From NCBI RefSeq assembly GCF_036636695.1, contig NZ_JAVWNW010000012.1: 64,000 bases of DNA. One strand, written 5' to 3'. This document shows, piece after piece, positions 44,676 through 54,031 of this stretch. The notes below the pieces were generated by a model, which was not told the origin of the DNA, ran no database searches, and saw only the letters and a program-made list of their open reading frames with translations. The first letter of the stretch is position 1; every line of letters begins with the position of its first letter. This DNA comes from Anaerorhabdus sp036636695. GTDB taxonomy: Bacteria > Bacillota_I > Bacilli_A > Erysipelotrichales > Erysipelotrichaceae. The translations under genes were made by a program, and so were the position numbers.

Positions 44676-45526
44676 AAGTTACTCCACATTGTATATAGTT
44701 CGATAAATTTCGCACCATCGATTGCTTCTGCCCGAACAGTTTCTGATAAATTACATTGCGTTAGTATTTCTCTTATTTTGTCATTATCTTGAATGATTTC
44801 TTTTAAGTTGTTAAATAATGTTTTTCTTCTTTGTTTAAAACAAGCTTTCACAAAATCAAAATATACTTGCTCATTGTCCACTGTAATCTTATGTTCTTTT
44901 TTTGTGAATTGAATAACGGCAGAATCCACATTAGGACGTGGGTTAAATATTGTCTTAGGGATCTTCATCACCATTTTTACATTATATAAATATTGGGTAA
45001 TTACACTTAGGGCATTATAATCCTTTGTTGATATATTTGCACAAAAGCGATCCGCTACTTCTCTTTGAACCATAACTGTAATACTATCTACTTCACATTT
45101 ACTTTCAAATATTTTAAATAAAATAGGTGTTGTAATATAATAAGGCAAATTTGCACACACTACTACTTTATTAAATTCTTTTCTGCATTCTTTAACAACT
45201 TCTTCAAAATCAACCTCTAAAAAATCTTGATGTCTTATTTCATAGTTATTATATTCACTAAGCGAATAGGGTAATACCTCTAATAGTCGTGTATCGATTT
45301 CGTACGCAATTACTTTTTTAGCACGTTTACATAATTGTTCTGTCAATGCGCCAATACCTGGTCCAATTTCAATTACACATTCATTATCGCATTTCGCAAA
45401 ATCTGCAATCTTTTCTACAATACCTGGTTCAATGATAAAATTTTGACCATAGCCTTTTTTTGCATATAGGTCAAATTTTTTTAATATTTCATTTGTTCTT
45501 GCAACTGTTGCGATTGCTTTGTTCAT
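44672..45526 (-). CDS. rsmA: 16S rRNA dimethyladenosine transferase (KsgA)
   Basis: 284 residues. SAM motif EIGPGIGALTEQL, catalytic NLPYYITTP and the C-terminal KACFKQRRKTLFNNL are present. It dimethylates A1518/A1519 of 16S rRNA during 30S maturation. The ribosome site AGGGTG lies next to a small CCTAC/GTAGG hairpin. In most Firmicutes rnmV precedes it directly; here two TPR-GGDEF genes intervene. Confidence 0.96.
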   Translation of the reverse strand: MNKAIATVARTNEILKKFDLYAKKGYGQNFIIEPGIVEKIADFAKCDNECVIEIGPGIGALTEQLCKRAKKVIAYEIDTRLLEVLPYSLSEYNNYEIRHQDFLEVDFEEVVKECRKEFNKVVVCANLPYYITTPILFKIFESKCEVDSITVMVQREVADRFCANISTKDYNALSVITQYLYNVKMVMKIPKTIFNPRPNVDSAVIQFTKKEHKITVDNEQVYFDFVKACFKQRRKTLFNNLKEIIQDNDKIREILTQCNLSETVRAEAIDGAKFIELYTMWSNL

Positions 45527-45586
45527 GTTAACACCCTACTTTTGTAGGTATATCATAGCTTATTCAGTCATTTTATACAATCGCAA

Positions 45587-47161
45587 TTACACGTCTTCTT
45601 TTATGATATACCCATTTCTTCCTGCTTCTTTTACTTCATACAAAGCAAGATCTGCTTTTTTACATAACGCTTTAAAATCTCTTGTTGTCTTACTTAAAAC
45701 AACACCTATACTACATGTTAGATGTCCCATATCCTCAATTGGTATTTCAATCATTTTTAGCTCATCTAAAAGCTTCTGTGTTTTCTTATCTATATAATCG
45801 TAATCAAAATAACCACTCATATAAATTATAAATTCGTCGCCACCATAGCGCCCTACCAACGTACCCTCATGCTTAAACTCTAATAACTTACTTGTTACTG
45901 CTAATAGAATTTCATCACCTTTTTGATGGCCAAGTGTATCATTAATGCGTTTAAAATAATCAATATCAATGAAATAAAGTACTGCTGTTTTATTCTCTGA
46001 CTTAATCCTATTTATTTTTAAATCTTCACTTATCTTGGCATCCATGTAAACTTTATTGTAGAGCTGTGTAAACGAATCTTTTTCTACTTTTTGCAATAGA
46101 ATAGTTCGTTCGAACAAAATATCATTTTTCTGATTTTTTGCATTATCCAGTTCTATTTCCATCATTAGGTTTTTTGAACATACTGTCTTTAATATTTCAT
46201 TCATTCTTTTGCTTGTCTCGTAATACTTTGTAAAGTTATTACTTGGAGAAATACCCTTACGCACATATTTAATATCATAGTTATACAAGCACTCGTAAAA
46301 ATACAAATCATGCATAGCTAAGCTTGAATTTTTTCTACGTTGTTTCATTTCATCAATTAGTTTCAAACAAATTTCTTGATTTCCTTTATCAATTGAATAT
46401 TCTAGCACACGTAATAAACTTCTAAAGATATAAATAAAGTCATCATTTCTTTTCACATGTTCTAAATATATTGATATCTTTTCATCTAATCCTTGGATAT
46501 CTCCTTGGTATTGAACAATATCATTCATCATGCATATAATTTCAACTACCTCTTTGCGTCCTTCATCCATATCAACATTTACACTTTTCCAATAATCTAC
46601 TTTACTGTATTCCTCACTATAACTATAAAGTTCTATGATATTTAATGCGACTTGAGGTAAAAAACTTTTACTTAGTTTATCACGTATTTTTGACGCTTGT
46701 TCAAATGAAGATTCAATAAAATTAATTGCCGTTTCATAATCTTTTAACCAAACAAATAAATTTCCTATGTTATTTAATATTGTTGGTTCAAAATTATATT
46801 CAGGATTTTTAGTTGCGATATGATACGCTTTGATATAATAGTTCATACTTTGTAAATAATCTGCTTTTTCTGAATAATCAATCCCTAAGGAATTATATGC
46901 ACGCATAACAAAAAACTGACTGTTTCCTGCTTGAGCATAAGACAATGTTTTCTCTCCAAATTCAATTGTTTTTGGAATATCAATCTCTGAGTATTTTAAA
47001 GCATTATAAAAATTTACGGCTGCTAACCCTACTAGATCATTCTCCTTCGTTGCCAGCTCTTCAAGCTTGTTCAATGCAATTTCCATTTCTTCAACACTTG
47101 TGCTGTCATCTTCAAGAAGTAACATTAAATTTTGATATTTTGCTTTATCATGATATTTCAT
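45587..47161 (-). CDS. Cytosolic TPR-GGDEF diguanylate cyclase (copy 1)
   Basis: 524 residues from ATG 47161, GAGG 7 bp upstream. The N-terminal two thirds are TPR-like helical repeats (ILNNIGNLFVWLKDYETAINFIESSFEQA is characteristic). A GGDEF domain follows, with DSFTQLYNKVYMD, YFIDIDYFKRINDTLGHQKGDEIL and intact GRYGGDEF. There is no membrane segment and no RxxD site. It should produce c-di-GMP under control of protein-protein contacts. It has the same length and domain order as the gene just upstream, so the pair arose by duplication. Confidence 0.87.
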   Translation of the reverse strand: MKYHDKAKYQNLMLLLEDDSTSVEEMEIALNKLEELATKENDLVGLAAVNFYNALKYSEIDIPKTIEFGEKTLSYAQAGNSQFFVMRAYNSLGIDYSEKADYLQSMNYYIKAYHIATKNPEYNFEPTILNNIGNLFVWLKDYETAINFIESSFEQASKIRDKLSKSFLPQVALNIIELYSYSEEYSKVDYWKSVNVDMDEGRKEVVEIICMMNDIVQYQGDIQGLDEKISIYLEHVKRNDDFIYIFRSLLRVLEYSIDKGNQEICLKLIDEMKQRRKNSSLAMHDLYFYECLYNYDIKYVRKGISPSNNFTKYYETSKRMNEILKTVCSKNLMMEIELDNAKNQKNDILFERTILLQKVEKDSFTQLYNKVYMDAKISEDLKINRIKSENKTAVLYFIDIDYFKRINDTLGHQKGDEILLAVTSKLLEFKHEGTLVGRYGGDEFIIYMSGYFDYDYIDKKTQKLLDELKMIEIPIEDMGHLTCSIGVVLSKTTRDFKALCKKADLALYEVKEAGRNGYIIKEDV

Positions 47162-47186
47162 CAATATACCTCATTACTATCAATCA

Positions 47187-48761
47187 TTAATCTTCATCTA
47201 ATACAAAACCATTACGTCCATTTTTCTTACATTCATAAAGTGCATTATCTGCTCGTTTAAACAATTGATTAAAATTTAGATCTTTTTGATTAACCGCAAT
47301 TCCTATGCTCAATGTTATGTTTGGCATATCATCAATATCTACTTCTATTTTTCTAACTTTATTGCATAACCTTTGAGCAATATCTTTCAATTCATCAATT
47401 TCATTAAAATTACGTACAAAGAGTACGAATTCATCGCCACCATATCTTCCAACAATTGTGCTTTCATCTAAAACCTCTCTTAGAATATCCGCAACTTTCA
47501 ATAAGATAATATCACCATAATCATGTCCTAATGTATCATTCACTTTTTTAAAATAATCAATATCCATTACCAATAATGCTTGTTTTCTATCCACGATTAT
47601 TTTCTTTAATTCCTTTGATATATTAATTTCTGTATAAACCTTATTATATAAATTTGTAAAAGAATCTCGTTCTATTTTCTTTTGAAGTAATCTCTTTTCT
47701 TCCAGTGCACTTCGATGTATTTCTTTTTCTTCTTCTAATTGAATTTCTAATAATAAACTTGTTGAATATATATTTTGCATTGTTCGAATTGTATTTTTAC
47801 TTATCTGATAATAGCGTTGCATCGTCTCATCAATTTCAATGGAGTGCTTATACTTCATTTCATAACATACTAAATTATCATAATAATTTAATTCAAAGGC
47901 TGTGAGTTGAGTATGCCCTCGCCATGCTTTTAATTCTTTTTCTAACTTTGTCGTTGTTTCTTCATCTGTTCTTTCAATCGCAACTTCAAATATCATTAAC
48001 AAACATCGAGAAATATAAATCTCGGAACCAATATCTTTTGAAGTCTCAATAAATTTTTCTATTTTTCTTTTTAACCATTCTTTCGATGCTCTATCTCGAT
48101 TAATAATTATTTGGTTCATCAGTGCTAAGCAATCGAGAGCTTTTTGTTCTACATCAGTAAAAGAAATAATTCTCATTTGTGTCCAGTGATCAACTTTTTC
48201 ATAATTATGAGCGCAAGAATATAACTCTACTATATTAATAATTAACTGTGCAACGTCATTCCTTTGCTTGTCTTCTTGTTTTGTGTATTTTTCATAAGCA
48301 GATTCTACAAATGTTGCGGCAGTATCATATTCATCAAGATATGCAAACAAATTTCCAATGTTGTTTAATACAACATATTCGTATCCATATTCTGGATGTC
48401 TTGTCGCATGATAATAAGATTGTAGATAATAGTGTAGGCTATGAGAATAATCTGTTTTCTTTGAATAATTAACACCTAGCAAATTATTGATTTTCATAAT
48501 AAAAAAGTCATTGTCACAACGCCCTGCGTAGTCTAATGCCTTTTCTGCATATTCAATTGATTCGTCAATATTATCATCTATTTGTGATTTAAGAATGCCA
48601 TAATGAAAATTTGCAACAGCAAGTCCAAAAATATCATTATCTTTTGTTGCTTGTTCTTCAAGCAAGGACAATGTTTTTCTTCTTACATCTACTGAATACT
48701 GTCCAATATTTTCAAGAATCTGTATGTATTCTTCATATTGAAGACTGTCATGATATTTCAC
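47187..48761 (-). CDS. Cytosolic TPR-GGDEF diguanylate cyclase (copy 2)
   Basis: 524 residues from GTG 48761, chosen because it aligns with the paralogue start (KYHD) and has AGAGAG 10 bp upstream; GTG 48770 opens the frame but is too close to that site. TPR-like repeats include VVLNNIGNLFAYLDEYDTAATFVESAYE. GGDEF motifs are DSFTNLYNKVYTE, VMDIDYFKKVNDTLGHDYGD and GRYGGDEF. It lies 25 bp upstream of copy 1. The pair sits between rnmV and rsmA, which are normally adjacent. Confidence 0.87.
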   Translation of the reverse strand: MKYHDSLQYEEYIQILENIGQYSVDVRRKTLSLLEEQATKDNDIFGLAVANFHYGILKSQIDDNIDESIEYAEKALDYAGRCDNDFFIMKINNLLGVNYSKKTDYSHSLHYYLQSYYHATRHPEYGYEYVVLNNIGNLFAYLDEYDTAATFVESAYEKYTKQEDKQRNDVAQLIINIVELYSCAHNYEKVDHWTQMRIISFTDVEQKALDCLALMNQIIINRDRASKEWLKRKIEKFIETSKDIGSEIYISRCLLMIFEVAIERTDEETTTKLEKELKAWRGHTQLTAFELNYYDNLVCYEMKYKHSIEIDETMQRYYQISKNTIRTMQNIYSTSLLLEIQLEEEKEIHRSALEEKRLLQKKIERDSFTNLYNKVYTEINISKELKKIIVDRKQALLVMDIDYFKKVNDTLGHDYGDIILLKVADILREVLDESTIVGRYGGDEFVLFVRNFNEIDELKDIAQRLCNKVRKIEVDIDDMPNITLSIGIAVNQKDLNFNQLFKRADNALYECKKNGRNGFVLDED

Positions 48762-48844
48762 AATTTTCACACTCTCTTTTTAAAATTATATGGCTTTTAA
48801 AATTAAAAAGCAATCATCGAAAACCTTTTTGGTATAGTGTGCTA

Positions 48845-49375
48845 TTATCTTTCTAAAAGAGTCTCTAAATCCTGTCTTTTTAATTCCAACATTCTACAAC
48901 GATTAAGTAATGTTTTTGCATTTGATTCTCCAATACCTAGTTTGGTTGTTAATTTTTTCCGCATATCTTTACTCTCTGGTGCACCTGTTAGCCCTAACTC
49001 AAAAAAATCATTCATACTTAAATCGGATTGAATATTTTTATCAAATGTAACCACTTGACCGAGTGCAGTTTCAAGTGTTTCTTTATCTGCATGTTCAATT
49101 CCAACTTTTTTGCTTGTACGAGATTTTTCTTTTGGAACAAATGCATTTTTGCACCCATTAATTCGTTGATTAATTGTCATACGTATTTTTTCTCCTGGTG
49201 AATCAGGATCTGTAAAAATAATGATGCCTCGTGTTTTATTTGTTTCTTCAATTAGCTTTAACGTCATTTCTGATAAATGTGTCCCTTGGGTTTCAATTGT
49301 ATCGCAATCAAAATAACTTTTTAATACATTCGTATCATTTTTTCCTTCTACAACAATTACTTCTTTTATTTTCAT
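48845..49375 (-). CDS. rnmV: Ribonuclease M5
   Basis: 176 residues from ATG 49375 (KIKEVIVVEGKND matches the Bacillus start; GGTGAG lies 5 bp upstream). The Toprim domain has VVEGKND, IIIFTDPDSPGEKIR and the following Glu/Asp ligands. It trims 5S rRNA precursors with L18. It starts the rnmV-rsmA-ispE-glmU-prs block that is conserved in Firmicutes, here with an insertion. Confidence 0.94.
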   Translation of the reverse strand: MKIKEVIVVEGKNDTNVLKSYFDCDTIETQGTHLSEMTLKLIEETNKTRGIIIFTDPDSPGEKIRMTINQRINGCKNAFVPKEKSRTSKKVGIEHADKETLETALGQVVTFDKNIQSDLSMNDFFELGLTGAPESKDMRKKLTTKLGIGESNAKTLLNRCRMLELKRQDLETLLER

Positions 49376-49420
49376 TTGTCTCACCATTCTTTGCTTTATT
49401 TCTTGCCAAAATCCTTCTTT

Positions 49421-49789
49421 TTAATACTGACTAAATTCGATTAAATTACCATCTGGGTCATAAAGATAAATTGAATTCATTTGACCTTTTACCCCTGTTC
49501 TTCCAACAACACCTGCATGTATTGTATATCCCTTTGATTCAAGATTTTGCTTGAATGTTTCAATTACATCATCTATCTCAAAACAAATATCAGCACTTCC
49601 TGTTTGTACATGTGTTGCATGTGGCGATAATTCACGATTTAAATAATGAACATTGATTTTGAAGTCACCTGCATATAATTCCACTCGTGATTCATATTCT
49701 TGAACACTAAAGCCTAAACCTGTATAAAAATCGATACATTTTTTCATATTAGAAGTTGTAATTACAAAATGATCTATCTTCTTTATCAT
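49421..49789 (-). CDS. VOC (glyoxalase/dioxygenase) family protein
   Basis: 122 residues from ATG 49789 with GGGGGA 6 bp upstream, preferred over a longer frame. Typical VOC pattern: KIDHFVITTSNMKKCIDFYTGLGFSV, ADICFEIDD and SIYLYDPDGNLIEFSQY with metal ligands His, Glu. Substrate unknown; related proteins act in glyoxal or thiol-drug detoxification. It follows the HxlR regulator by 1 bp, so it is probably co-regulated by it. Confidence 0.88.
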   Translation of the reverse strand: MIKKIDHFVITTSNMKKCIDFYTGLGFSVQEYESRVELYAGDFKINVHYLNRELSPHATHVQTGSADICFEIDDVIETFKQNLESKGYTIHAGVVGRTGVKGQMNSIYLYDPDGNLIEFSQY

Positions 49790-49790
49790 A

Positions 49791-50111
49791 TTAATCCCCC
49801 ATGAATTCCTTTCCAAGTTCTTGCATAATATTTAGCGCTTGTAGTAATTTTTCTCCACGGTTTTTTGTTAGAAAGTATTCAACTCGTAAGGGATATCCTT
49901 GGTAACTTTCTTTAGATACAAATCCAAACTCCACTAATTCCTTCAAATGTTGTAGAAGCATTTTTTGCGTGATTCCATTTATGTCTTTCTCGAGTTGCGA
50001 TAAAGATGTTGGTCCTAGTCGTAATCGCCATAAGATAATCGGTTTCCATTTTCCCTTTAACATATCATGTGTTAACTCTAATGGGCATGTATAGTTTTCC
50101 CTTACAATCAT
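49791..50111 (-). CDS. HxlR-family transcriptional regulator
   Basis: 106 residues with the HxlR winged helix: CPLELTHDMLKGKWKPIILWRLRLGPTSLSQLEKDINGITQKMLLQHLKELVEFG. The Cys in YTCPLEL is the redox or electrophile-sensing residue in HxlR members such as HypR and YodB. It is followed at 1 bp by a VOC protein, the usual detoxification pairing. Confidence 0.92.
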   Translation of the reverse strand: MIVRENYTCPLELTHDMLKGKWKPIILWRLRLGPTSLSQLEKDINGITQKMLLQHLKELVEFGFVSKESYQGYPLRVEYFLTKNRGEKLLQALNIMQELGKEFMGD

Positions 50112-50233
50112 GTTTTCTACCTATCTTTCTACCTTTATTATATCAAACAATGGTCTTAACTTATCGATTTATTTCTTTGTATTAAGATACTTAAAATATG
50201 TGATTAATTCATCATTCCATATTTGATTATAGA

Positions 50234-50267
50234 AAACAAAAAGCTTGACCTATTAAAAGTCAAACTT
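50234..50267 (-). terminator. Terminator of the amino-sugar PTS operon
   Basis: On the minus strand, AAGTTTGAC/GTCAAGCTT with one G-U pair, followed by TTTTTG, 5 bp after the last gene. Confidence 0.7.
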
Positions 50268-50271
50268 CTTA

Positions 50272-50952
50272 TTAGTACTTAGCTAACAGGGAATGATTAT
50301 CACTACACTGCTTTGCGATTTCAAGCCATTTTTCATCTTGTAGAAATACAATTGCTCTTTTAAGGTAGTAATCTACTTCATTGTTTTTATTTTGATAATA
50401 CTCTAATTTTGCTAAGCGAAAATTTGTTAAGCCTTTTCGATTTTTATCTTGGTCTTCTTTCTCCATGATAAGCAAATCATCTTTACGTGAGATGTCATGA
50501 TGAATATAAATATCCACGATCAAACTACTTTCTTCTACAAGATGATGTAGCTTCTTTTTATTTTGTGTCAATTTCTTAATATCTTCTAGTGCTTCTAATG
50601 CATTGTCTTTATCATTAATTGAACAATAATAAGATATCTTTCTCGTCGCAATATCAATTTTTTGATTTTTTGTGAGATGAAAATGACTGAGGTTTTCAAA
50701 TGATTCTTCAATTTTGTTATCATCATTTTGAAAAATCCATGCATCTAATTTTAAAATTTCAATTGTTGCTTTAGTATATATTAAGCGTAATCGCTTATTA
50801 TTCAACAAGGATATATATAAAGCAACGTTGTGATTTAGATAAAGAATCTTTCTTAATTCTAATGTTGTTTTTCTTCTTAGTTTATCTAAATTGAATACAA
50901 GTACAATAGAAATAACTACGACAATAATAAACCAATAAATCATTTTACTCAC
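50272..50952 (-). CDS. Membrane-anchored helical (TPR-like) protein, end of the amino-sugar operon
   Basis: 226 residues. One N-terminal membrane helix (MIYWFIIVVVISIVLVFNLD) is followed by a Lys/Asn/Asp-rich all-helical region whose spacing (LSHFHLTKNQKIDIATRKISYYCSINDKDNALEALEDIKKL) resembles TPR repeats. I do not recognise a family. It begins 19 bp after the EIID gene and precedes the operon terminator, so it is transcribed with the PTS. It may be a scaffold or sensor for the transporter, or unrelated. Confidence 0.65.
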   Translation of the reverse strand: MSKMIYWFIIVVVISIVLVFNLDKLRRKTTLELRKILYLNHNVALYISLLNNKRLRLIYTKATIEILKLDAWIFQNDDNKIEESFENLSHFHLTKNQKIDIATRKISYYCSINDKDNALEALEDIKKLTQNKKKLHHLVEESSLIVDIYIHHDISRKDDLLIMEKEDQDKNRKGLTNFRLAKLEYYQNKNNEVDYYLKRAIVFLQDEKWLEIAKQCSDNHSLLAKY

Positions 50953-50971
50953 CTCTTAACATTATTTGATT

Positions 50972-51844
50972 TTATGCATAAACTCCTGTTAAATAACCCA
51001 CTGCTGTTAATAGGCATGCAAGTACAAGAATTAATCCCATTAGTTTTAATGGTGACCATTTTTTCTTTGCATATAACCAATAAACAAGTAATGTTAATCC
51101 TAATGGTAAAATCTTAGGGAAAATGGCATTCAACATATTATCTGCATTGAATAAAACTTGATTTTGTAGAATTTCTCCTGTTGCACCATCCAAGACATCT
51201 TTCACGATTTGTATTGGCAAAGATGCACTTACAAACGAAGCTGTTAATGCCCCTACAACAATTAACCCTAATACTGTCATTGCATCTGTTAAAGCATCTA
51301 GTTTGCCTGTAGCCATCATTCCTTGCATACCTTCTAAACCTGAACGATATCCTACTCTAAATAGCCACCAGCTTAGTGCACATGTTCCTACTGGATAAGC
51401 AATCATATAAACAACTGGACCAAGCCATGCAGTTGATGCATTTGCTTGAGCAATTGATAAACAAATTGTTAATAACACTGGAATAATTGTTGCAACCCAA
51501 AGTGAATCCCCAATAGCTGAAGTAGGACCAATAAGCGCTACTTTTACTGATTCAATAAGTTCTGGAGTACATTGTCCATTTGCATTTGCTTCTTCTAATC
51601 CACACACAATTCCATTACAAATTGATCCAACTTGTGCTTCAGTATTGAATAATGTAATGTGACGATTTAATGCTTTAGCTTTATCTTCTTTTGTATCATA
51701 TAGTTCTTCAATTACAGGAGCCATTGATTGACCAAAAGCCATTCCTAACATTGATTCAGCTTGTTGTGAACAACCATTCCAAAAGAACCATGTAAAGAAT
51801 GATTTTTTCAATGTTTTTGGGCTTATTTTTTTAATTGTTGTCAT
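50972..51844 (-). CDS. PTS EIID component, mannose/sorbose family
   Basis: 290 residues. The EIID signature region KSFFTWFFWNGCSQQAESMLGMAFGQSMAPVIEELY is at the N-terminus, then NTEAQVGSICNGIVCGLEEANA, IGDSLWVATIIPVLLTI, and C-terminal membrane helices. With EIIC it forms the sugar-translocating membrane part. It lies 1 bp after EIIC. Substrate is unknown but the linked MurQ points to a MurNAc-type sugar. Confidence 0.93.
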   Translation of the reverse strand: MTTIKKISPKTLKKSFFTWFFWNGCSQQAESMLGMAFGQSMAPVIEELYDTKEDKAKALNRHITLFNTEAQVGSICNGIVCGLEEANANGQCTPELIESVKVALIGPTSAIGDSLWVATIIPVLLTICLSIAQANASTAWLGPVVYMIAYPVGTCALSWWLFRVGYRSGLEGMQGMMATGKLDALTDAMTVLGLIVVGALTASFVSASLPIQIVKDVLDGATGEILQNQVLFNADNMLNAIFPKILPLGLTLLVYWLYAKKKWSPLKLMGLILVLACLLTAVGYLTGVYA

Positions 51845-51845
51845 G

Positions 51846-52625
51846 TTATACAGACTCCTTTCTACTTACTGCTGTGTAGTAAAGTACAGCTGTAATGATT
51901 CCAACAATAGCCACAGCCATTGTAGTTAAATTGAAATAAGTTACTAAGATAAATCCTGCAAGGAAAATAACAAAGTGATATTGTTTCTTTAATAAGAATG
52001 AAAGGATAATTCCCATTCCAAGAGAAGCCATCATACCCCCAAATGTTCCTAATAAAGTTGTTAGCCATGATGGAATTAAAGTTGCGAAATCAGCTTGTCC
52101 TGATGCTGCTGTCATTGATGTAAGCACGATTACTGCTGGAATAAAACGACATGCAAATCCAATCAATTGTCCTAATACAACGTTAGGAATATACATTTTG
52201 TCTGTTCTTCCTTCATTTGCATATTTTTGTGCAAAACGGTTAAGTGGCAAGTTTGCAGCATATGAGATATTCCATACCAATTGACCAACTAATCCTCCAA
52301 TTCCCGCAAATACAACGGATAATCCAATAACTTCAGTTACCCCTAATCCTTTGCCGAAAACTAATGCTCCTGCTGTCCCAATGTAGGTAGCATAAGATAA
52401 ATCCCAAGCAACTGCTCCCCCTGGTGTTACATTCCCCATATACATGATTTGAAGTGGAATTCCTACCATTAATGCAGTTTGTACATCATTCATAATCAAT
52501 CCAACAATGAATGAAGCGACAAGGGGTCTACCTAAGGTATACCATCCAATTGTATTTCCAACAATGGACCCTATCGAACCTAGATAAATAAATAATGATA
52601 CTAGAATGATTTGAATCATCGACAT
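51846..52625 (-). CDS. PTS EIIC component, mannose/sorbose family
   Basis: 259 residues with multiple membrane helices. Family features include GNTIGWYTLGRPLVASFIVGLIMND, GIPLQIMYMGNVTPGGAVAWDLSYATYIGTAG and RFAQKYANEG. The start has AAGGAGG upstream. It lies 15 bp after EIIB and 1 bp before EIID. No EIIA gene is present in the window. Confidence 0.93.
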   Translation of the reverse strand: MSMIQIILVSLFIYLGSIGSIVGNTIGWYTLGRPLVASFIVGLIMNDVQTALMVGIPLQIMYMGNVTPGGAVAWDLSYATYIGTAGALVFGKGLGVTEVIGLSVVFAGIGGLVGQLVWNISYAANLPLNRFAQKYANEGRTDKMYIPNVVLGQLIGFACRFIPAVIVLTSMTAASGQADFATLIPSWLTTLLGTFGGMMASLGMGIILSFLLKKQYHFVIFLAGFILVTYFNLTTMAVAIVGIITAVLYYTAVSRKESV

Positions 52626-52640
52626 ATTAATTTGTCCTCC

Positions 52641-53129
52641 TTATATTGATTTTTTAAAAGTGTCCCAACTTGTACCTGCTGCATTTGGTAATTGTTGAAA
52701 ACTAACTTTAAATCCTTCTTGATTTAACTCATCGATATCTTTAACATCTTCATCACTAAGAAAAAAGATTCCTGTTGCGCCTGTTACTTGGTGATTTGTA
52801 TCTGCACGTTTTGCCATGTTCCCTAAAATAATAGATTCACAGCCTTTGATTTCTTCTTTAATTTCCATAAGTTTACTTGGTACTTTCGCAATAACTAAAC
52901 GATTCTTATCGCTTTGTTTTGCTAATAATTCTTTTGCTTCTTCCACGGTTACAATATGTGTTGTGTATTGTTTAGGTACTCCCATTGTTAGAATTGACTT
53001 TAGCATTGGATTTTTTGCGCTATCATTATCAATTGCTATAATCTCTTGTATACCTAATGTTGGACACCACGCCACAATTGTTTGTCCATGAATCAATCGA
53101 TCGTCTATTCTTACAAAAACTTTTGCCAT
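52641..53129 (-). CDS. PTS EIIB component, mannose/sorbose family
   Basis: 162 residues. The phospho-acceptor His is in VRIDDRLIHGQTIVAW. The rest (IIAIDNDSAKNPMLKSILTM, QLPNAAGTSWDTF) fits EIIB-Man proteins. It receives the phosphate from an EIIA that is missing here and passes it to the incoming sugar. It is 11 bp downstream of murQ. Confidence 0.94.
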   Translation of the reverse strand: MAKVFVRIDDRLIHGQTIVAWCPTLGIQEIIAIDNDSAKNPMLKSILTMGVPKQYTTHIVTVEEAKELLAKQSDKNRLVIAKVPSKLMEIKEEIKGCESIILGNMAKRADTNHQVTGATGIFFLSDEDVKDIDELNQEGFKVSFQQLPNAAGTSWDTFKKSI

Positions 53130-53140
53130 ACATTTTCCTC

Positions 53141-54031
53141 CTATTGTATTGCCTTTCTAACAAATCCATTGGCTTGTGCAAGTTTGTCATTTGCACTAGT
53201 TGCGTCAACATTTAGTAAAATCATGACAATTGCTGTTTTTGAATGATAGTCACATTTTATTAAACTGTCCTCTGCTACTTCATAGCTACATCCTGTTGCT
53301 TGCATAACGATTCGCTTAGAACGTTCAACAAGTTTCTTGTTTGTTGCTTTCATATCAACCATTAGATTGCCATATACTTTTCCAATACCAATCATTGATG
53401 TTGTTGTAATCATATTTAAAATCAACTTTTGGCACGTTCCTGCTTTTAATCTTGTTGACCCAGTTAACACTTCAGCACCTGCATCAACTTCAATTGCTAT
53501 CTCTGCATGCTTTGCTAGTTCACTGTTTTTATTACATGCGATTGAACCTGTATGAGCACCTATTTCTTTGGCATAATCAAGTGCGCCAATAGCGTAAGGT
53601 GTTCTTCCTGAAGCTGCAATTGCTATTAAAATATCTTTTGAACTTAACGCTAGTTCTTGCAATTCTTTTCTAGCTAATTCAGGTGAATCTTCTGCTCCTT
53701 CAACTGCTTTTATGAATGCTCCCTGTCCACCTGCAATAATTCCGATGATTTCATCTGTTGTAGAAAATGTTGGTACACATTCCACTGCATCAAGAATACC
53801 TAGTCGACCTGAAGTTCCAGCACCCGAAAAAATGCATCGTCCTCCTTGATTTAATACTTTGATTACTACTTGAACTAAACGTTCAATATCTTCTAAGGCT
53901 TCATGTACTGCTGTAATCACTTTTGAATCTTCTTCATTCATAATAGTTAACATTTCTTTAATGCTTAATAAATCCAATTCCATTGTCTTTGTATTTCTTG
54001 ACTCTGTTTGTAAATGATCAATCTTTACCAT
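53141..54031 (-). CDS. murQ: N-acetylmuramic acid 6-phosphate etherase
   Basis: 296 residues, the MurQ length. It splits the lactyl ether of MurNAc-6-P to give GlcNAc-6-P and lactate. The SIS domain has GAGTSGRLGILDAVECVPTF with the catalytic Glu (Glu84, corresponding to E. coli Glu83) and EGAEDS (Glu114). VLTGSTRLKAGTCQKLILNM and VYGNLMVDMKATNKKL match the family signature. The start overlaps the deacetylase gene by 7 bp. It is the key for assigning this operon to muramic-acid metabolism. No murR, murP or nagA lies nearby. Confidence 0.95.
   Translation of the reverse strand: MVKIDHLQTESRNTKTMELDLLSIKEMLTIMNEEDSKVITAVHEALEDIERLVQVVIKVLNQGGRCIFSGAGTSGRLGILDAVECVPTFSTTDEIIGIIAGGQGAFIKAVEGAEDSPELARKELQELALSSKDILIAIAASGRTPYAIGALDYAKEIGAHTGSIACNKNSELAKHAEIAIEVDAGAEVLTGSTRLKAGTCQKLILNMITTTSMIGIGKVYGNLMVDMKATNKKLVERSKRIVMQATGCSYEVAEDSLIKCDYHSKTAIVMILLNVDATSANDKLAQANGFVRKAIQ

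Noticed and set aside
53141..54031. MurQ homologue interpreted as GckR or a SIS-domain regulator (MurR)
   Set aside because: Both catalytic glutamates and the MurQ signature are present and there is no HTH domain.
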